DNA from: Pedobacter suwonensis
Lineage (GTDB): Bacteria; Bacteroidota; Bacteroidia; Sphingobacteriales; Sphingobacteriaceae
Length of the DNA: 64,000 bases
Reading direction: 5' to 3'
Assembly: GCF_900111825.1 (NCBI RefSeq)
Contig: NZ_FOJM01000004.1
Location: forward strand, 127,361-191,360
The translations under genes were made by a program, and so were the position numbers. Below, in pieces: positions 1-9,617 of this stretch. Positions within the stretch are counted from its first letter, which is position 1. Each line of letters opens with the position of its first letter. The notes beneath the pieces are model-generated. The model was not told where the DNA came from. It worked only from the letters and a program-made list of their open reading frames with translations, and made no database searches.

Positions 1-2440
1 ACCTGAAGTCAGTTATAGCGCTACCTTCGGCCTTAAGGAACCGAGCTATTTAAGAAAAATGCAAAATACCCTTGAGTTTGCAGAATTTATGGACGAAGGC
101 TTGCGCAACGTAGGTATTGCCGGATTTCCACAATCTGTCTTCGATAAAATCCGTGCAAATGCACCTATGGAAGCGGTGGGCTGGAATTATAACATCACTA
201 ATTATCCTGGATTCTTCGGTTATACAGACTGGAATAAGGAAATATATAAAAGCGCCATCCAGCAACTCCACAACATTTCAATCTCGGGTGGTGGAGAGAA
301 CAATAATTATCTTTTTTCAGCAGGATACAATAAAGACGAGGGTATTGTGCGCTATGGGATAAATAATTCTCAACGCTATAACCTGCGCTTAAATTACGAT
401 TTTCGCCTGACTCCAAAATTGAATCTGGAAACGCGAACCAGTTATACCAATTTAGGCAATACCAATCCAACTAATTTGGGTAATGCCCTCACAAATATAA
501 CCAGGCAATTCCCATATCAGCCGGTATTTAATCCGTTTGGTCAATTTTATGGCTATCAGGGATATGAAAATCCCGCCCAAAGCTTATCTGAGGCCGGTAT
601 ATCCATGGATAATACCTCAAATTTTGCCACAAATTTTAAGGCAGATTACAGTGTCATACCTGGGTTAAAGCTGACTGCGCAGGCTGCTTTGAGACTGAAT
701 TACAATAACAATAATTATACGCTGCCAACCTTTACCCGTTACAATTACACAGGCGGTATACAGGATATTCGCCAAACACCTAACTCTGCTCAGTATAGTA
801 ATAGCCGAAGCATAAATGAGCTTTATCAGCTTTATGCAGATTATAATACACAATTTGGGGAAAGCCACAAAATTAACATAACTGCTGGCACTTCGATAGA
901 AAAAACCAAAAATGACGGGCAGAATACCTGGGGTTATAACTTTGTCAGCAACGATATCTTTACATTAAATCTGGCTGACAGGACAAACGTAGCCTTCGCT
1001 AATTTTGGAGGATTTTTAAACAGGCAGTCGCTTGGTTCTTATTTTGGAAGGGTAAGTTATTCCTTTAAAGATAAACTGATTCTGGATGTAACTGCCCGCG
1101 CGGACGGAAGTTCAAAGTTTGTGGAAGATAAACGGTGGAGTGCGGTATTTCCCTCAGCCGCTTTGGCTTATAATCTTTCAGAAGAGCGTTTCATCAAGTC
1201 AATAAAAGCCATCAACCAGTTGAAACTTCGTGCGTCATGGGGCAAAATGGGCAATCAAGAAATTGGTTCACTGGGTCTTTATGATTATATCCCATTGGTT
1301 ACACGGGTTATTCCGCCTGGAGAGCCGGGTGTTTACCCAATCGGTTCTCCTAATGCAGGATTACCTGGTGTAAGATCTAACCCGGCATCTGCTGACAGGA
1401 CTTGGGAAACGATAGAGAACAGAAACATTGGTTTAGATGTTGCAATGCTGAATTCTAGGTTGAGTTTTTCATTCGATTATTTTAATAAAATCAACAATGA
1501 CATGCTCGTAGCCATTGCAGTTCCTGCAACCTTCGGCGGTTCTGCCCCCTCTTCAAACCAGGGTAAACTAAAAACGAAAGGTTTTGACGCTGTTGCGACC
1601 TGGAAGGATAATGTGGGCGCCTTCAGGTATAGTGTTTCCGTTCAGTTAAGTGATGCACAGAATAAACTACTGGAACTGAAAAACACCGATAATCCACAAG
1701 TTGGCCTCAACCAGTATAGGCAAGGTTATGCAATGAATTCTTACTTCGGATATGTATTTGACGGTATTATTCAAAATCAGGCACAACTGGACAACTATAA
1801 AAAACTCCAGGGAATTCCGGCAAGAATTGGTATTGGAGATGCTATGTTCAAGGATTTAGATGGCGATGGAGTATTAACGCCATTTGGAGATAAAAGCAAA
1901 GGTTTAGCTGGTGATATGCAATACCTGGGTGATCTGACCCCAAGATATACTTTTTCTTCAAATATCAATCTCGGCTGGAAACAATTTGACCTGCAGATAT
2001 TTGTACAGGGTGTTGGAAAACGTAATGTGCAGTATGGTGGAAATATTGCGACACCAAACACTTTTTTCTGGCCTTCGCTGGCCTATTATAACGGTCGTAC
2101 CTGGAGCCCGAACAGACCTGACGCTCAGTATCCCCGATTCATTCCAGGTAATGTGGGGTTTGACGACCTGCGCTCGAATAACTACCGTTCTTCAACGCTA
2201 GTTACGCAAAATGTGGCCTACCTGCGTTTTAAAGTAATTACAGTAGGTTATAACCTCCCGGAGAATATTGCTAAAGCTGTTAAACTTAAATCTGCAAGAC
2301 TGTTCTTAAGTGGGACGGATTTATTCACGATTTCAAAAGGTACACTTGGAGGGAATTTTGATCCCGAGGACGCTTTCCGAAATGAGGGTACTTATCCTTT
2401 CAGCAAAATTTATTCAATTGGTTTGAATGTTAAATTTTAA
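1..2440 (+). CDS. SusC/RagA-type TonB-dependent outer-membrane transporter, 3' part (5' end outside window)
   Basis: The frame is open from the first bases of the window, so the visible 813 codons are the C-terminal part of a SusC of about 1000 residues; the first in-frame ATG at position 59 is internal. The visible protein runs from the end of the plug region into the beta-barrel, with SusC-typical stretches such as YLRKMQN, LKLRASWGKMGNQ and a C-terminal aromatic strand ending in NVKF. By family, it forms the outer-membrane channel that imports glycan oligomers with TonB energy, capped by the SusD lipoprotein. The SusD gene follows immediately. The missing N-terminus would show whether an STN domain, and so sigma/anti-sigma control, is present. 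Confidence 0.95.
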   Translation, partial: PEVSYSATFGLKEPSYLRKMQNTLEFAEFMDEGLRNVGIAGFPQSVFDKIRANAPMEAVGWNYNITNYPGFFGYTDWNKEIYKSAIQQLHNISISGGGENNNYLFSAGYNKDEGIVRYGINNSQRYNLRLNYDFRLTPKLNLETRTSYTNLGNTNPTNLGNALTNITRQFPYQPVFNPFGQFYGYQGYENPAQSLSEAGISMDNTSNFATNFKADYSVIPGLKLTAQAALRLNYNNNNYTLPTFTRYNYTGGIQDIRQTPNSAQYSNSRSINELYQLYADYNTQFGESHKINITAGTSIEKTKNDGQNTWGYNFVSNDIFTLNLADRTNVAFANFGGFLNRQSLGSYFGRVSYSFKDKLILDVTARADGSSKFVEDKRWSAVFPSAALAYNLSEERFIKSIKAINQLKLRASWGKMGNQEIGSLGLYDYIPLVTRVIPPGEPGVYPIGSPNAGLPGVRSNPASADRTWETIENRNIGLDVAMLNSRLSFSFDYFNKINNDMLVAIAVPATFGGSAPSSNQGKLKTKGFDAVATWKDNVGAFRYSVSVQLSDAQNKLLELKNTDNPQVGLNQYRQGYAMNSYFGYVFDGIIQNQAQLDNYKKLQGIPARIGIGDAMFKDLDGDGVLTPFGDKSKGLAGDMQYLGDLTPRYTFSSNINLGWKQFDLQIFVQGVGKRNVQYGGNIATPNTFFWPSLAYYNGRTWSPNRPDAQYPRFIPGNVGFDDLRSNNYRSSTLVTQNVAYLRFKVITVGYNLPENIAKAVKLKSARLFLSGTDLFTISKGTLGGNFDPEDAFRNEGTYPFSKIYSIGLNVKF

Positions 2441-2441
2441 A

Positions 2442-4175
2442 ATGATTCTTATGAAAATCCATAATATTAATCAACATGGTTTGTTCGCTGACGCTATCAG
2501 CCGGCGTTCTGCTGGCAAAGTATTTTCGGGAATATGCATGTTGCTCTTCTTAACAGTTTTAGGAGGATGTAAAAAAGATTTAAATCTTGTGCCGGAAGAT
2601 AATATATCCGATGCAACCTTTTATAAAACAGCAGCTGATTATAAACTTGCCGCAAACGTACTTTATCAGGGGCTGGAACAATGGGGTACTGAAGATACCG
2701 AATCTGATATTGCCTTCAATAACCCTAATTCGGTTAGCAACGGACAGCTACTGCCAACTGAAACTACTTCCTGGTCTGGCTTATACACCAATATCCGCTA
2801 TGCGAACAACATCATTGATAAAGGTGCTGCCAGCACCGATGCGGGCATAAAGCGATATGTTGCCGAAGCCAGATTTTTCCGTGCCTATTATTATTATAAA
2901 CTCTTCAGGCTTTATGGAGGCGTTCCGCTGATTTCGAAAGTACTTCAAACTGGCGATGAGGCCCTGTTCGCACCAAGGTCAAGTATGACCCAGACTGCGG
3001 ATTTTATTTTAGCAGATCTACAAGCCGCCAAAGCTGACTTGCCTCTTAACCTGAGTGGAGGAGATGTTGGCAGAATTAATAAGGGCATAGCTTCTGGCCT
3101 TGCTTCAAGGGTTGCACTATTTGAGGGGACCTGGCTTAAATTCAGGGGAGAGGCAAATGCCAACATGTACCTTGACGCTGCAGTTGCGGCCGCACAGGAA
3201 GTGATCAGCAGTGGTATATATTCCCTATATGTAGGGAACGGTGCACAGAGTTACCGTTACCTTTTTCTGGAAGCTGGAGATGATTCGAAGGAAACCATGC
3301 TTGACAGAAGGTATCAAAGAAATATTTTTGGCCATGATGTACCCTATGCCTATGATCAGGATGGCTATAACCCAACGCGAAAAATGGCAGACCTTTATCT
3401 GGATAAAAATGGCTTCCCGATTACCTCACCTGGAACAGTTTTCCAGGGCTATCAAACTTTCATATCTGAATTTCAGGACCGGGATCCAAGAATGACCATG
3501 ACCATGATTAATCCTGGAACGTTAACCAATCGCGTATTTAATCCTGTAACCAAGGTAGCCAACTGGCCAGACAATCCGCAGCGAAATTTTAATACTGGTT
3601 ACATACTTTACAAATATATGTCTGAAGATGCTGTTGCCAATAACTCTGGCCGACAAGGCGCAGCGAGTTTGTTTGACTTTGATAAGCACATTATGCGCTA
3701 TGCTGAAGTACTTTTAAATTATGCCGAAGCAGTATATGAAAAAAATGGTTCTATTTCGGATGCAGATCTGGATCTAAGCATCAATAAAATCAGGGATAGG
3801 GTAGGCATGCCTAAACTTACAAATGTTTTTGTCGCGGCCAACGGATTGAATATGAGAAACGAGCTAAGAAGGGAGCGTACAGTTGAGCTTTGCCTGGAAG
3901 GTTTTCGTTACGATGACCTTAGAAGATGGAAGACTGCAGAAACCGAACTTCCGCAAGACATTAAAGGCATAAAAATTACAGGTACCCAATGGGCAACGCG
4001 TGCACCTTATAGCAACGCGGCTTACCTAAACCGCGTGGATGCAAACGGCTTTTTGATTGCGGAAACCGGACGTAAGTTTAATCCGAACAGGGATTATCTG
4101 CAGCCCCTGCCGCTCCGGGAAATTGCCTTTTATGCAAACAGCGGAAAAAAATTGGACCAAAATCCAGGATGGTAA
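2442..4175 (+). CDS. SusD/RagB-type glycan-binding outer-membrane lipoprotein
   Basis: A lipoprotein signal with lipobox LGGC followed by KKDLN is visible, then the alpha-helical SusD fold. Typical signatures are ARFFRAYYYYKLFRLYGGVPL near the N-terminal third (TPR-like SusD helices), LRRERTVELCLEGFRYDDLRRW near the C-terminus and the ending LDQNPGW. SusD caps the SusC channel and binds the glycan at the cell surface. The start is uncertain: ATGs at 2427, 2442 and 2451 are all in frame. The first overlaps the end of SusC, so I chose 2442; 2451 (MKIHNIN) is equally possible. The gene is co-transcribed with the upstream SusC and followed by a hairpin terminator. Confidence 0.93.
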   Translation: MILMKIHNINQHGLFADAISRRSAGKVFSGICMLLFLTVLGGCKKDLNLVPEDNISDATFYKTAADYKLAANVLYQGLEQWGTEDTESDIAFNNPNSVSNGQLLPTETTSWSGLYTNIRYANNIIDKGAASTDAGIKRYVAEARFFRAYYYYKLFRLYGGVPLISKVLQTGDEALFAPRSSMTQTADFILADLQAAKADLPLNLSGGDVGRINKGIASGLASRVALFEGTWLKFRGEANANMYLDAAVAAAQEVISSGIYSLYVGNGAQSYRYLFLEAGDDSKETMLDRRYQRNIFGHDVPYAYDQDGYNPTRKMADLYLDKNGFPITSPGTVFQGYQTFISEFQDRDPRMTMTMINPGTLTNRVFNPVTKVANWPDNPQRNFNTGYILYKYMSEDAVANNSGRQGAASLFDFDKHIMRYAEVLLNYAEAVYEKNGSISDADLDLSINKIRDRVGMPKLTNVFVAANGLNMRNELRRERTVELCLEGFRYDDLRRWKTAETELPQDIKGIKITGTQWATRAPYSNAAYLNRVDANGFLIAETGRKFNPNRDYLQPLPLREIAFYANSGKKLDQNPGW

Positions 4176-4193
4176 AGGTTAGTTAGATTAGAA

Positions 4194-4222
4194 TCGGTCG
4201 GCATTGCCGGCCGGTTTTCTTT
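4194..4222 (+). terminator. Rho-independent terminator after SusC/SusD
   Basis: Stem cggtcggc (4195-4202) pairs with gccggccg (4206-4213) with one G-U pair and a 3-nt loop, followed by a T-rich run at 4215-4222. It lies 20 bases past the SusD stop and closes the first operon. Confidence 0.75.
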
Positions 4223-4260
4223 AGGATAACGGCTGATCAATACATAACCTCTACCAGAAT

Positions 4261-4345
4261 CCACCAGGGGCGGTGGTTATTCTTGCGCATGCGGGAACCA
4301 CGAGTGCTCAGCGAAGCTAATCTTAAACACTTGCATTAAGATTAT
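4261..4345. repeat. Degenerate intergenic palindromic-repeat fragment
   Basis: The 294-base gap between SusD and the SGNH gene holds, besides the terminator, the string at 4279-4297 that matches 18 of 19 bases of the element at 54096-54114 (core cgcatgcgggaa). A short inverted repeat ccacc/ggtgg lies at 4261-4276, and aatcttaa/ttaagatt style remnants follow at about 4319-4345. This looks like a decayed copy of the REP-like element seen intact at 54091-54177. Confidence 0.5.
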
Positions 4346-4469
4346 TTATAAAGCTTTGATTTTATCTATTTGTATTCATAAGTTATCCCTCAGGATGGCA
4401 ATTTTATGCTTATGATATATCCAAACTTGAATTATTTAAGGCTTTTCGATACTTTATTTCTTGACTAAA

Positions 4470-5615
4470 ATGGGTAATAGAATTTTGTTTTGGCTGTTTC
4501 TGGCCATATTGTTTTATCCTTCACCTGAAGTTTTTGGGCAGACTAAGTCTTTAGATGAGGCTAAATATACACCGTATATCGATCTCGATGAGTATATGAA
4601 TCCTTTTTGGAAAACACCTATTCTTATAGATGAATCAGTAATGGTTATTCAATCCGGGGAAGAATTTAGTGCCAGCCTTCTATTTCCGGCAAAAAAAATA
4701 TTATCAGTTACCTCGGCAGATCATTCTATCACCTATAAACAGGAAGTAGACTGGACTTTAAAAGGTGGTAAGCTGAAAATTTTAACAGATTCAGCTATTC
4801 CAACATTTAAAATCACTGATCTGCAGTTTAATACGCTCAAGCCCGGTCTGTCAATGGCCGCAAAAAAAGAAGGAGGATACATCTTATTTAAGGAAGGTTT
4901 GTTTTTCCAATCCAGGCAGATTTTGGTTACCTACAAGAAAACCAGACCATCCAACTGGGTAGGGCCCAGGCCGTTTATTAACCAAATGAAGCTCGCCAGA
5001 AGTAAAAAACGGTTAAAGGATCGGCAGTCAGTAAAACTTTGTTTTTACGGAAATAGCATTGAAACCGGTTACAATGCAAGCGGCTTTATTGGCGGCCCTC
5101 CTTACATGCCAAGCTGGCCAGAGCTCGTTAGCTGGAAACTCCAGCAACATTTTAAAAGCCGTATAACATATTATAATCCATCGGTGGCCGGTAAAATGGC
5201 GAGATGGGGGGCTGAACAGGCTTCAGCGCTGGTTTCGCCGGAAAAACCGGATGTGGTGATTATTGGGTTCGGAATGAATGATGGTGCTTCGCATGTTAGT
5301 GCTGAAGATTTCAAGAATCAAATTTCATCTATAATTAAAACAGTAAAGGCTGATAATCCTTTAGCAGAATTTATACTGATTGCGCCTATGTTGGCTAATC
5401 CCCTGGCAGTTCAGGATGGTTTACAGGGACAATATCTACAAGTTTTAAATCAACTTGCTTCAACGGATGTAGAAGTTGTAGATATGACTGGTGTACACAG
5501 GGAATTGCTCAGGAATAAAGCCTATCAGGATATGACCGGAAACAATGTCAACCATCCCAATGACTATCTTTCCAGGTGGTATGCACAAATGATTTGCGGA
5601 CTTTTTATCAAATAA
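4470..5615 (+). CDS. Secreted SGNH/GDSL hydrolase with N-terminal beta-sandwich-like domain (carbohydrate esterase-like)
   Basis: A signal peptide (about residues 1-23, ending VFGQ) precedes a domain of roughly 160 residues of beta-rich character and a C-terminal SGNH hydrolase domain. Block I is YGNSIETG with Ser196 (Asn in place of the usual Asp before Ser), block III is GMND with Asn270, and block V is NHPND with His362. The residue three before His362 is Asn, not the Asp of the common DxxH dyad. The CE2 acetylesterases also combine a beta-sandwich with an SGNH domain, so deacetylation of plant glycans is a reasonable guess. A TTG at 4461 is in frame, but ATG at 4470 fits the signal peptide better. 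The gene is convergent with the next gene, 28 bases away. Confidence 0.8.
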   Translation: MGNRILFWLFLAILFYPSPEVFGQTKSLDEAKYTPYIDLDEYMNPFWKTPILIDESVMVIQSGEEFSASLLFPAKKILSVTSADHSITYKQEVDWTLKGGKLKILTDSAIPTFKITDLQFNTLKPGLSMAAKKEGGYILFKEGLFFQSRQILVTYKKTRPSNWVGPRPFINQMKLARSKKRLKDRQSVKLCFYGNSIETGYNASGFIGGPPYMPSWPELVSWKLQQHFKSRITYYNPSVAGKMARWGAEQASALVSPEKPDVVIIGFGMNDGASHVSAEDFKNQISSIIKTVKADNPLAEFILIAPMLANPLAVQDGLQGQYLQVLNQLASTDVEVVDMTGVHRELLRNKAYQDMTGNNVNHPNDYLSRWYAQMICGLFIK

Positions 5616-5643
5616 TTGTTTCAATCCAAATAAATGGTATGTA

Positions 5644-6474
5644 TTAGTGCTCCAATGAACTAAGTACTTTAATTAGTTTATTTGCGATTACCTGATTGCC
5701 GCTGTCAGATGGATGCAGGCCGTCGTATGTCATTTGAATGGCTTCTGGAGGATATGGATAATCATCATTCTGCGGATTAAAGGGGATATTAAATGAAGAT
5801 TTAAATGAATAATTTTTATAAGTCCCTGTTCCCGGAATTTTCAGTCGTTTAAATTTTACAAGCTTCTTCAGTCCAAGGGATTTATCATGATACAGGTCTA
5901 TTACCTTAAAGCCACTTTCGGCCCCGATATTTAGGGTTGCATTAGCGAAATCTTCCAATGTTTGCCCTGATTTTTTTTTGTATGAACCATAGGCATTATT
6001 GTTTTTATCGGCAATATATACAAAGTCAGCCCGTTGCATCGGCGTGATGAGTATGATCCTGGCCTTTGGACTTAATTTTTTGATTTTATTTATGATGATG
6101 GCCATTGAACCATAGAAGGTGCCATTACCCTTATTTAATTTATAATCTTCTATCTGTCCCACTGGTCTTCCTGCCCACCAATCGTTAGTTCCCAAAAATA
6201 TGGTATAAACCTCCGCTTTAGGGATATTCAGGCGCTCAATCTTTTCGGCTACTGCCCCTGCTGTCCAACCATTATAACCCTTGTTAATGTAATTTAGCCA
6301 TTTTAATTCATCCGTTACCCTGCTGAGATAACCTTTATGCACGCGGTTCCCAGTTTCTTCGAGGTGATCGTTCAGGTAAGTGATAGAATCGCCGATGGCG
6401 ACCCAATTAGTCTTGTTGCTATCAAATAAATATGAAATGAAAAAGAGGCCAAGTGTAAAAAGTATTTTTTTCAT
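5644..6474 (-). CDS. Exported SGNH/GDSL hydrolase (esterase-like)
   Basis: This short SGNH hydrolase has all four canonical blocks: GDSIT with Ser30, a Gly region around GYNGWTAG, GTND with Asn95, and DGLHPSDSGN with Asp249 and His252 as the catalytic dyad. The N-terminus MKKILFTLGLFFIS looks like a signal peptide or membrane anchor, which is why I start at the ATG at 6474 rather than the in-frame ATG at 6498. Unlike the neighbour at 4470-5615, its active site is complete. It lies downstream of the GH78 gene in the same direction, 158 bases away, so both may act on the same acetylated, rhamnose-containing polymer (inference). Exact ester substrate unknown. Confidence 0.82.
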   Translation of the reverse strand: MKKILFTLGLFFISYLFDSNKTNWVAIGDSITYLNDHLEETGNRVHKGYLSRVTDELKWLNYINKGYNGWTAGAVAEKIERLNIPKAEVYTIFLGTNDWWAGRPVGQIEDYKLNKGNGTFYGSMAIIINKIKKLSPKARIILITPMQRADFVYIADKNNNAYGSYKKKSGQTLEDFANATLNIGAESGFKVIDLYHDKSLGLKKLVKFKRLKIPGTGTYKNYSFKSSFNIPFNPQNDDYPYPPEAIQMTYDGLHPSDSGNQVIANKLIKVLSSLEH

Positions 6475-6632
6475 TGAAGGGCTATTTGTAAGTGTCAAAC
6501 TGGTTAATCTACCGCTTAAAGGATCTTATTGCAGGGCACGAAGATAACCGAACGATCATGGTAACATTGCTTCGTCATTCCAGCTTATAATGACTGGACT
6601 TTATCCGACGCTAATATAAAGAGCTTTATTGG

Positions 6633-9305
6633 TTATCTGATCTCAAAAACGTACCTGCCGGCAGGCATATCAAGTTTATTGTTAATTATTTTTCCGTTTA
6701 AGTAAACTTTCTTCCCGGCTATTTCCGGAATAGTTATACTGGCAGTTGCATTGGCAGGGATTTTTACATCATATTTTACACCTTTCGCATATCTTTTCCA
6801 TGAGGATAAAATGGTGCCGTACGGACTTTCGTGGCTTGCTGTAAAATGGGTTAAGCCGGCTACAAAGTGGGGTTGCAGTAAAATGTTCTTAAAACCGGGT
6901 TGCTGCTCATCAATTTTTATTCCGCCTATTCCCTTAAAAAACCATCCGCCAATTTCGCCAAACATCATGTGGTTGTCAGAAATATCCCTGGTGGCCTTTA
7001 TATCCCAGTTTTCGTGAAGCGTTGTTGCACCATTTGCAATCCACCAGCCCCAACCCGGAAACGTATCTTGTGCAGCCAGTTTGTACGCTGTTTCGGCCTG
7101 TCCGTTATCGCTTAAGGCATTCAAAACTGCTTTAGCACCCAGCACTCCAACGTCAATATGCATGCCGTCTGCCGCAACTCGTTTCGCAAGATTTTCGGCC
7201 AACTTCAACCGATATTCATCTTCTACAATATTCCATTGCAAAGCCATGCTCAGCTCGGTTTGCACGCCTGAACCATAGCTAACCTTTTCCGCATCGAAAT
7301 ACTTGTTGTTAATGGCTTTTTTAATTTTATTGGCTAAAGCGCTATAAACCAGGTAGTCATTTTGCTTATCAAATAACTTAGCGGTTTTAGCTAAAATATC
7401 AGCATCAACATAAAAATAAATGGATGAGGTATATTCTAAATTTGAAGTAGATTTTACAGGAACCCAATCTCCTCTGCCAAAAGTTGTCAAACCATCTTTG
7501 CTAATGCTGTTTACATAATCAACATATTGTTTGATGTTGCTATAATTATCGGCCAATGCTTTTGTGTCACCGTAAAACATATAAATATTCCACGGAATGA
7601 TGGCAATTGTGCTGGTCCAGTCGGTTCCATTAGCTGTACCATAGCCCCATCCGCTGGTTGGGATAATATCTGGCAAAACGCCATTTGGTTGTTGTTCATC
7701 ACGGTGATCGCCTAACCATTTTTCGTAAACAGTTAAAGCATCGAAATTATACAGGCCTGTTTCTACAGCGAAGTGTCCATCTCCGGTCCATCCGTTTTTT
7801 TCCCTTTGTGGACAATCTGTTGGGAGGCCAAATAAATTCGATAAATAGGAATTATTTGTTGCCCACCAAATTTTATCAATCAGTGGATTTGATGATGCTA
7901 TTTTCCCAATAGCGGGGACATCGCTATGCATAAAATAAGCCACCAAGCTCTTTTTTTCTAATCTAATCGGTTCACTTGATGTAATTTCTACGTATTGAAA
8001 CCCTTTATAGTTAAACAAAGGCATAAATTCTTCTTCGCCATTTCCCTTTAATATAAAAATATCGGTTTGGAAGGGATCGGTATCATCTTTCGGACGATAG
8101 TAAACATCAATGTTGGATAAATCTGCCCGGCCGTTTGCAGATAAGCGTTCTGCATGTTTAAGTTTAATTACCGTTCCTTTTTTACCTGAAACCCTTATCT
8201 TACTTACGCCAGCAATGTTCCTCCCCAAATCGTAGAGGTAAAGGGTGTCATTAAACTTCCGCAGGCTTTTGGCTTTTATTTCCTCCACATTACGGATGGG
8301 ATGCATGGTTTGGGCAACAATATTTTTTGAAGGGGCTGCCCGCAGGTTGATTCCATGCCATTTTGTATCATCGAAATCAACTTTATTCCAGCCTTCTTGC
8401 TCCAACCTTGCGTCACAATGTTCGGCAGTATAAATATTAGTAGAAGTGATTGGCCCTAAACTGGTTTTCCATGTACTCCCGGAAGTTATGGTTTCGGTTG
8501 TACCATCAGTATAGGTAATTCTTAAATCAAAACAAAATGCAGGCCTGGCCCGCCAGGGTGCCTGATCAAAATTCCAAACCGCCATGGCCTGGTGGTTATA
8601 CCAACCGTTTCCCAAAATAACACCAATGGCGTTTTTGCCTTGCCGGATGTTGGATGTTACATCGTAGGTAACGTATAAATTTCTTCTGTCGAAACGCGTG
8701 TACATAGGGTCCAGGCGATGATTGCCAACCTTTTTGCCATTGAGATAGAGTTCATACAAGCCTGCTGCTACAATGTAGGCCCGTGCAGATTTTACCTGCC
8801 CGGAAGATTCGAAAACATTTCTAAAATATGGTGCTGGACGGACATTTATATCATTTCCATCACTAATCCAGTTTCCTTTCCAATTTTCAGCACCCATCAT
8901 CCCCATTTCAAAACTTGCGATTTTTGATGAGATGAGCTTATCATGCTGATCCAAAACATCTACTTTCCAAAAATATTTGGTAAACGGCATTAACGCCCTG
9001 CCCTTATAGGTAATTAAACTATTACTTGAATTTACTTTTTCTGTATCCCACTGTATATTCATGTTACCTTTAAGCTGTAATGAATCTGTACCAACAGTAA
9101 TCCGATAAGCCTTTTGTAATGCACCTTTACGGTTATCGTCCATTAGCCATGATAACCGGGGATTAGGGTTATCAACGCCAATCGGATTAATTAAATGCTC
9201 GCATTTTAACTTGATGATTCCATTTGCCTTTGCCGACTGAGCGCCTGAAAAAAGCAGTATAAAGGGTAAGAAGTAGTTTAATAAATTTGGTTTGATTACG
9301 CTCAT
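6633..9305 (-). CDS. GH78 alpha-L-rhamnosidase, exported
   Basis: An 890-residue protein of the usual GH78 size. A signal peptide (about 1-27, ending AKA) is followed by N-terminal beta-sandwich domains (the segment with PRLSW and AYRITV, then GLYELYLNG and TRFDRRNLYVTYD typical of bacterial rhamnosidase N-terminal regions), an (alpha/alpha)6 catalytic barrel and a C-terminal beta-sandwich. The catalytic motif DCPQREKNGWTGD places Asp497, Glu502 and Asp509 at the spacing known from characterised GH78 enzymes, and TTLHENWD carries the second catalytic Glu. It would release terminal alpha-L-rhamnose, for example from rhamnogalacturonan or arabinogalactan side chains. It is divergent from the GH2 gene and probably shares its promoter region. 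Confidence 0.93.
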   Translation of the reverse strand: MSVIKPNLLNYFLPFILLFSGAQSAKANGIIKLKCEHLINPIGVDNPNPRLSWLMDDNRKGALQKAYRITVGTDSLQLKGNMNIQWDTEKVNSSNSLITYKGRALMPFTKYFWKVDVLDQHDKLISSKIASFEMGMMGAENWKGNWISDGNDINVRPAPYFRNVFESSGQVKSARAYIVAAGLYELYLNGKKVGNHRLDPMYTRFDRRNLYVTYDVTSNIRQGKNAIGVILGNGWYNHQAMAVWNFDQAPWRARPAFCFDLRITYTDGTTETITSGSTWKTSLGPITSTNIYTAEHCDARLEQEGWNKVDFDDTKWHGINLRAAPSKNIVAQTMHPIRNVEEIKAKSLRKFNDTLYLYDLGRNIAGVSKIRVSGKKGTVIKLKHAERLSANGRADLSNIDVYYRPKDDTDPFQTDIFILKGNGEEEFMPLFNYKGFQYVEITSSEPIRLEKKSLVAYFMHSDVPAIGKIASSNPLIDKIWWATNNSYLSNLFGLPTDCPQREKNGWTGDGHFAVETGLYNFDALTVYEKWLGDHRDEQQPNGVLPDIIPTSGWGYGTANGTDWTSTIAIIPWNIYMFYGDTKALADNYSNIKQYVDYVNSISKDGLTTFGRGDWVPVKSTSNLEYTSSIYFYVDADILAKTAKLFDKQNDYLVYSALANKIKKAINNKYFDAEKVSYGSGVQTELSMALQWNIVEDEYRLKLAENLAKRVAADGMHIDVGVLGAKAVLNALSDNGQAETAYKLAAQDTFPGWGWWIANGATTLHENWDIKATRDISDNHMMFGEIGGWFFKGIGGIKIDEQQPGFKNILLQPHFVAGLTHFTASHESPYGTILSSWKRYAKGVKYDVKIPANATASITIPEIAGKKVYLNGKIINNKLDMPAGRYVFEIR

Positions 9306-9617
9306 ATCGAGTATTGGGAAATAAAAAATAACATCGGGATAAAATAGTTTGCTATTTGTCCGTGTCCAAAATAATTAAAATTAGCGGTTCAACTGTCCTT
9401 AACTGTTTGCTTATGCTTTTTGCTTCTCAATATCGCTAATTACAGCTCAAAACAAGGTCTATTTAACATTTCGCTTACTGTAAAATTTTAATGATGAGTA
9501 TCTGAAGTGGGCCCAGCTTTTGCAAATAAACCAGTCAAAATTAAACCATTTATTGACTTATTTTAACCTGTTCATTCCCTAAGTTGTTGAGCACTGTTTT
9601 AACATTTAGATTTGAGG
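9306..9617. promoter_or_regulatory. Divergent promoter region between GH78 and GH2 genes
   Basis: This 312-base AT-rich spacer separates two divergently transcribed glycosidase genes, so it must carry both promoters. I found no convincing Bacteroidota -33/-7 pair (TTTG / TAnnTTTG). The exact TAGATTTG at 9607-9614 is only 3 bases from the GH2 ATG and cannot serve it. No repeats or hairpins stand out. Confidence 0.5.

Noticed and set aside
4461-4470. TTG start for the SGNH gene
   Set aside because: ATG three codons later gives a normal signal peptide; the TTG extension adds only three residues with no support.
9607-9614. Exact TAGATTTG match to the Bacteroidota -7 box
   Set aside because: It ends three bases before the GH2 ATG, so a transcript would start inside the gene.
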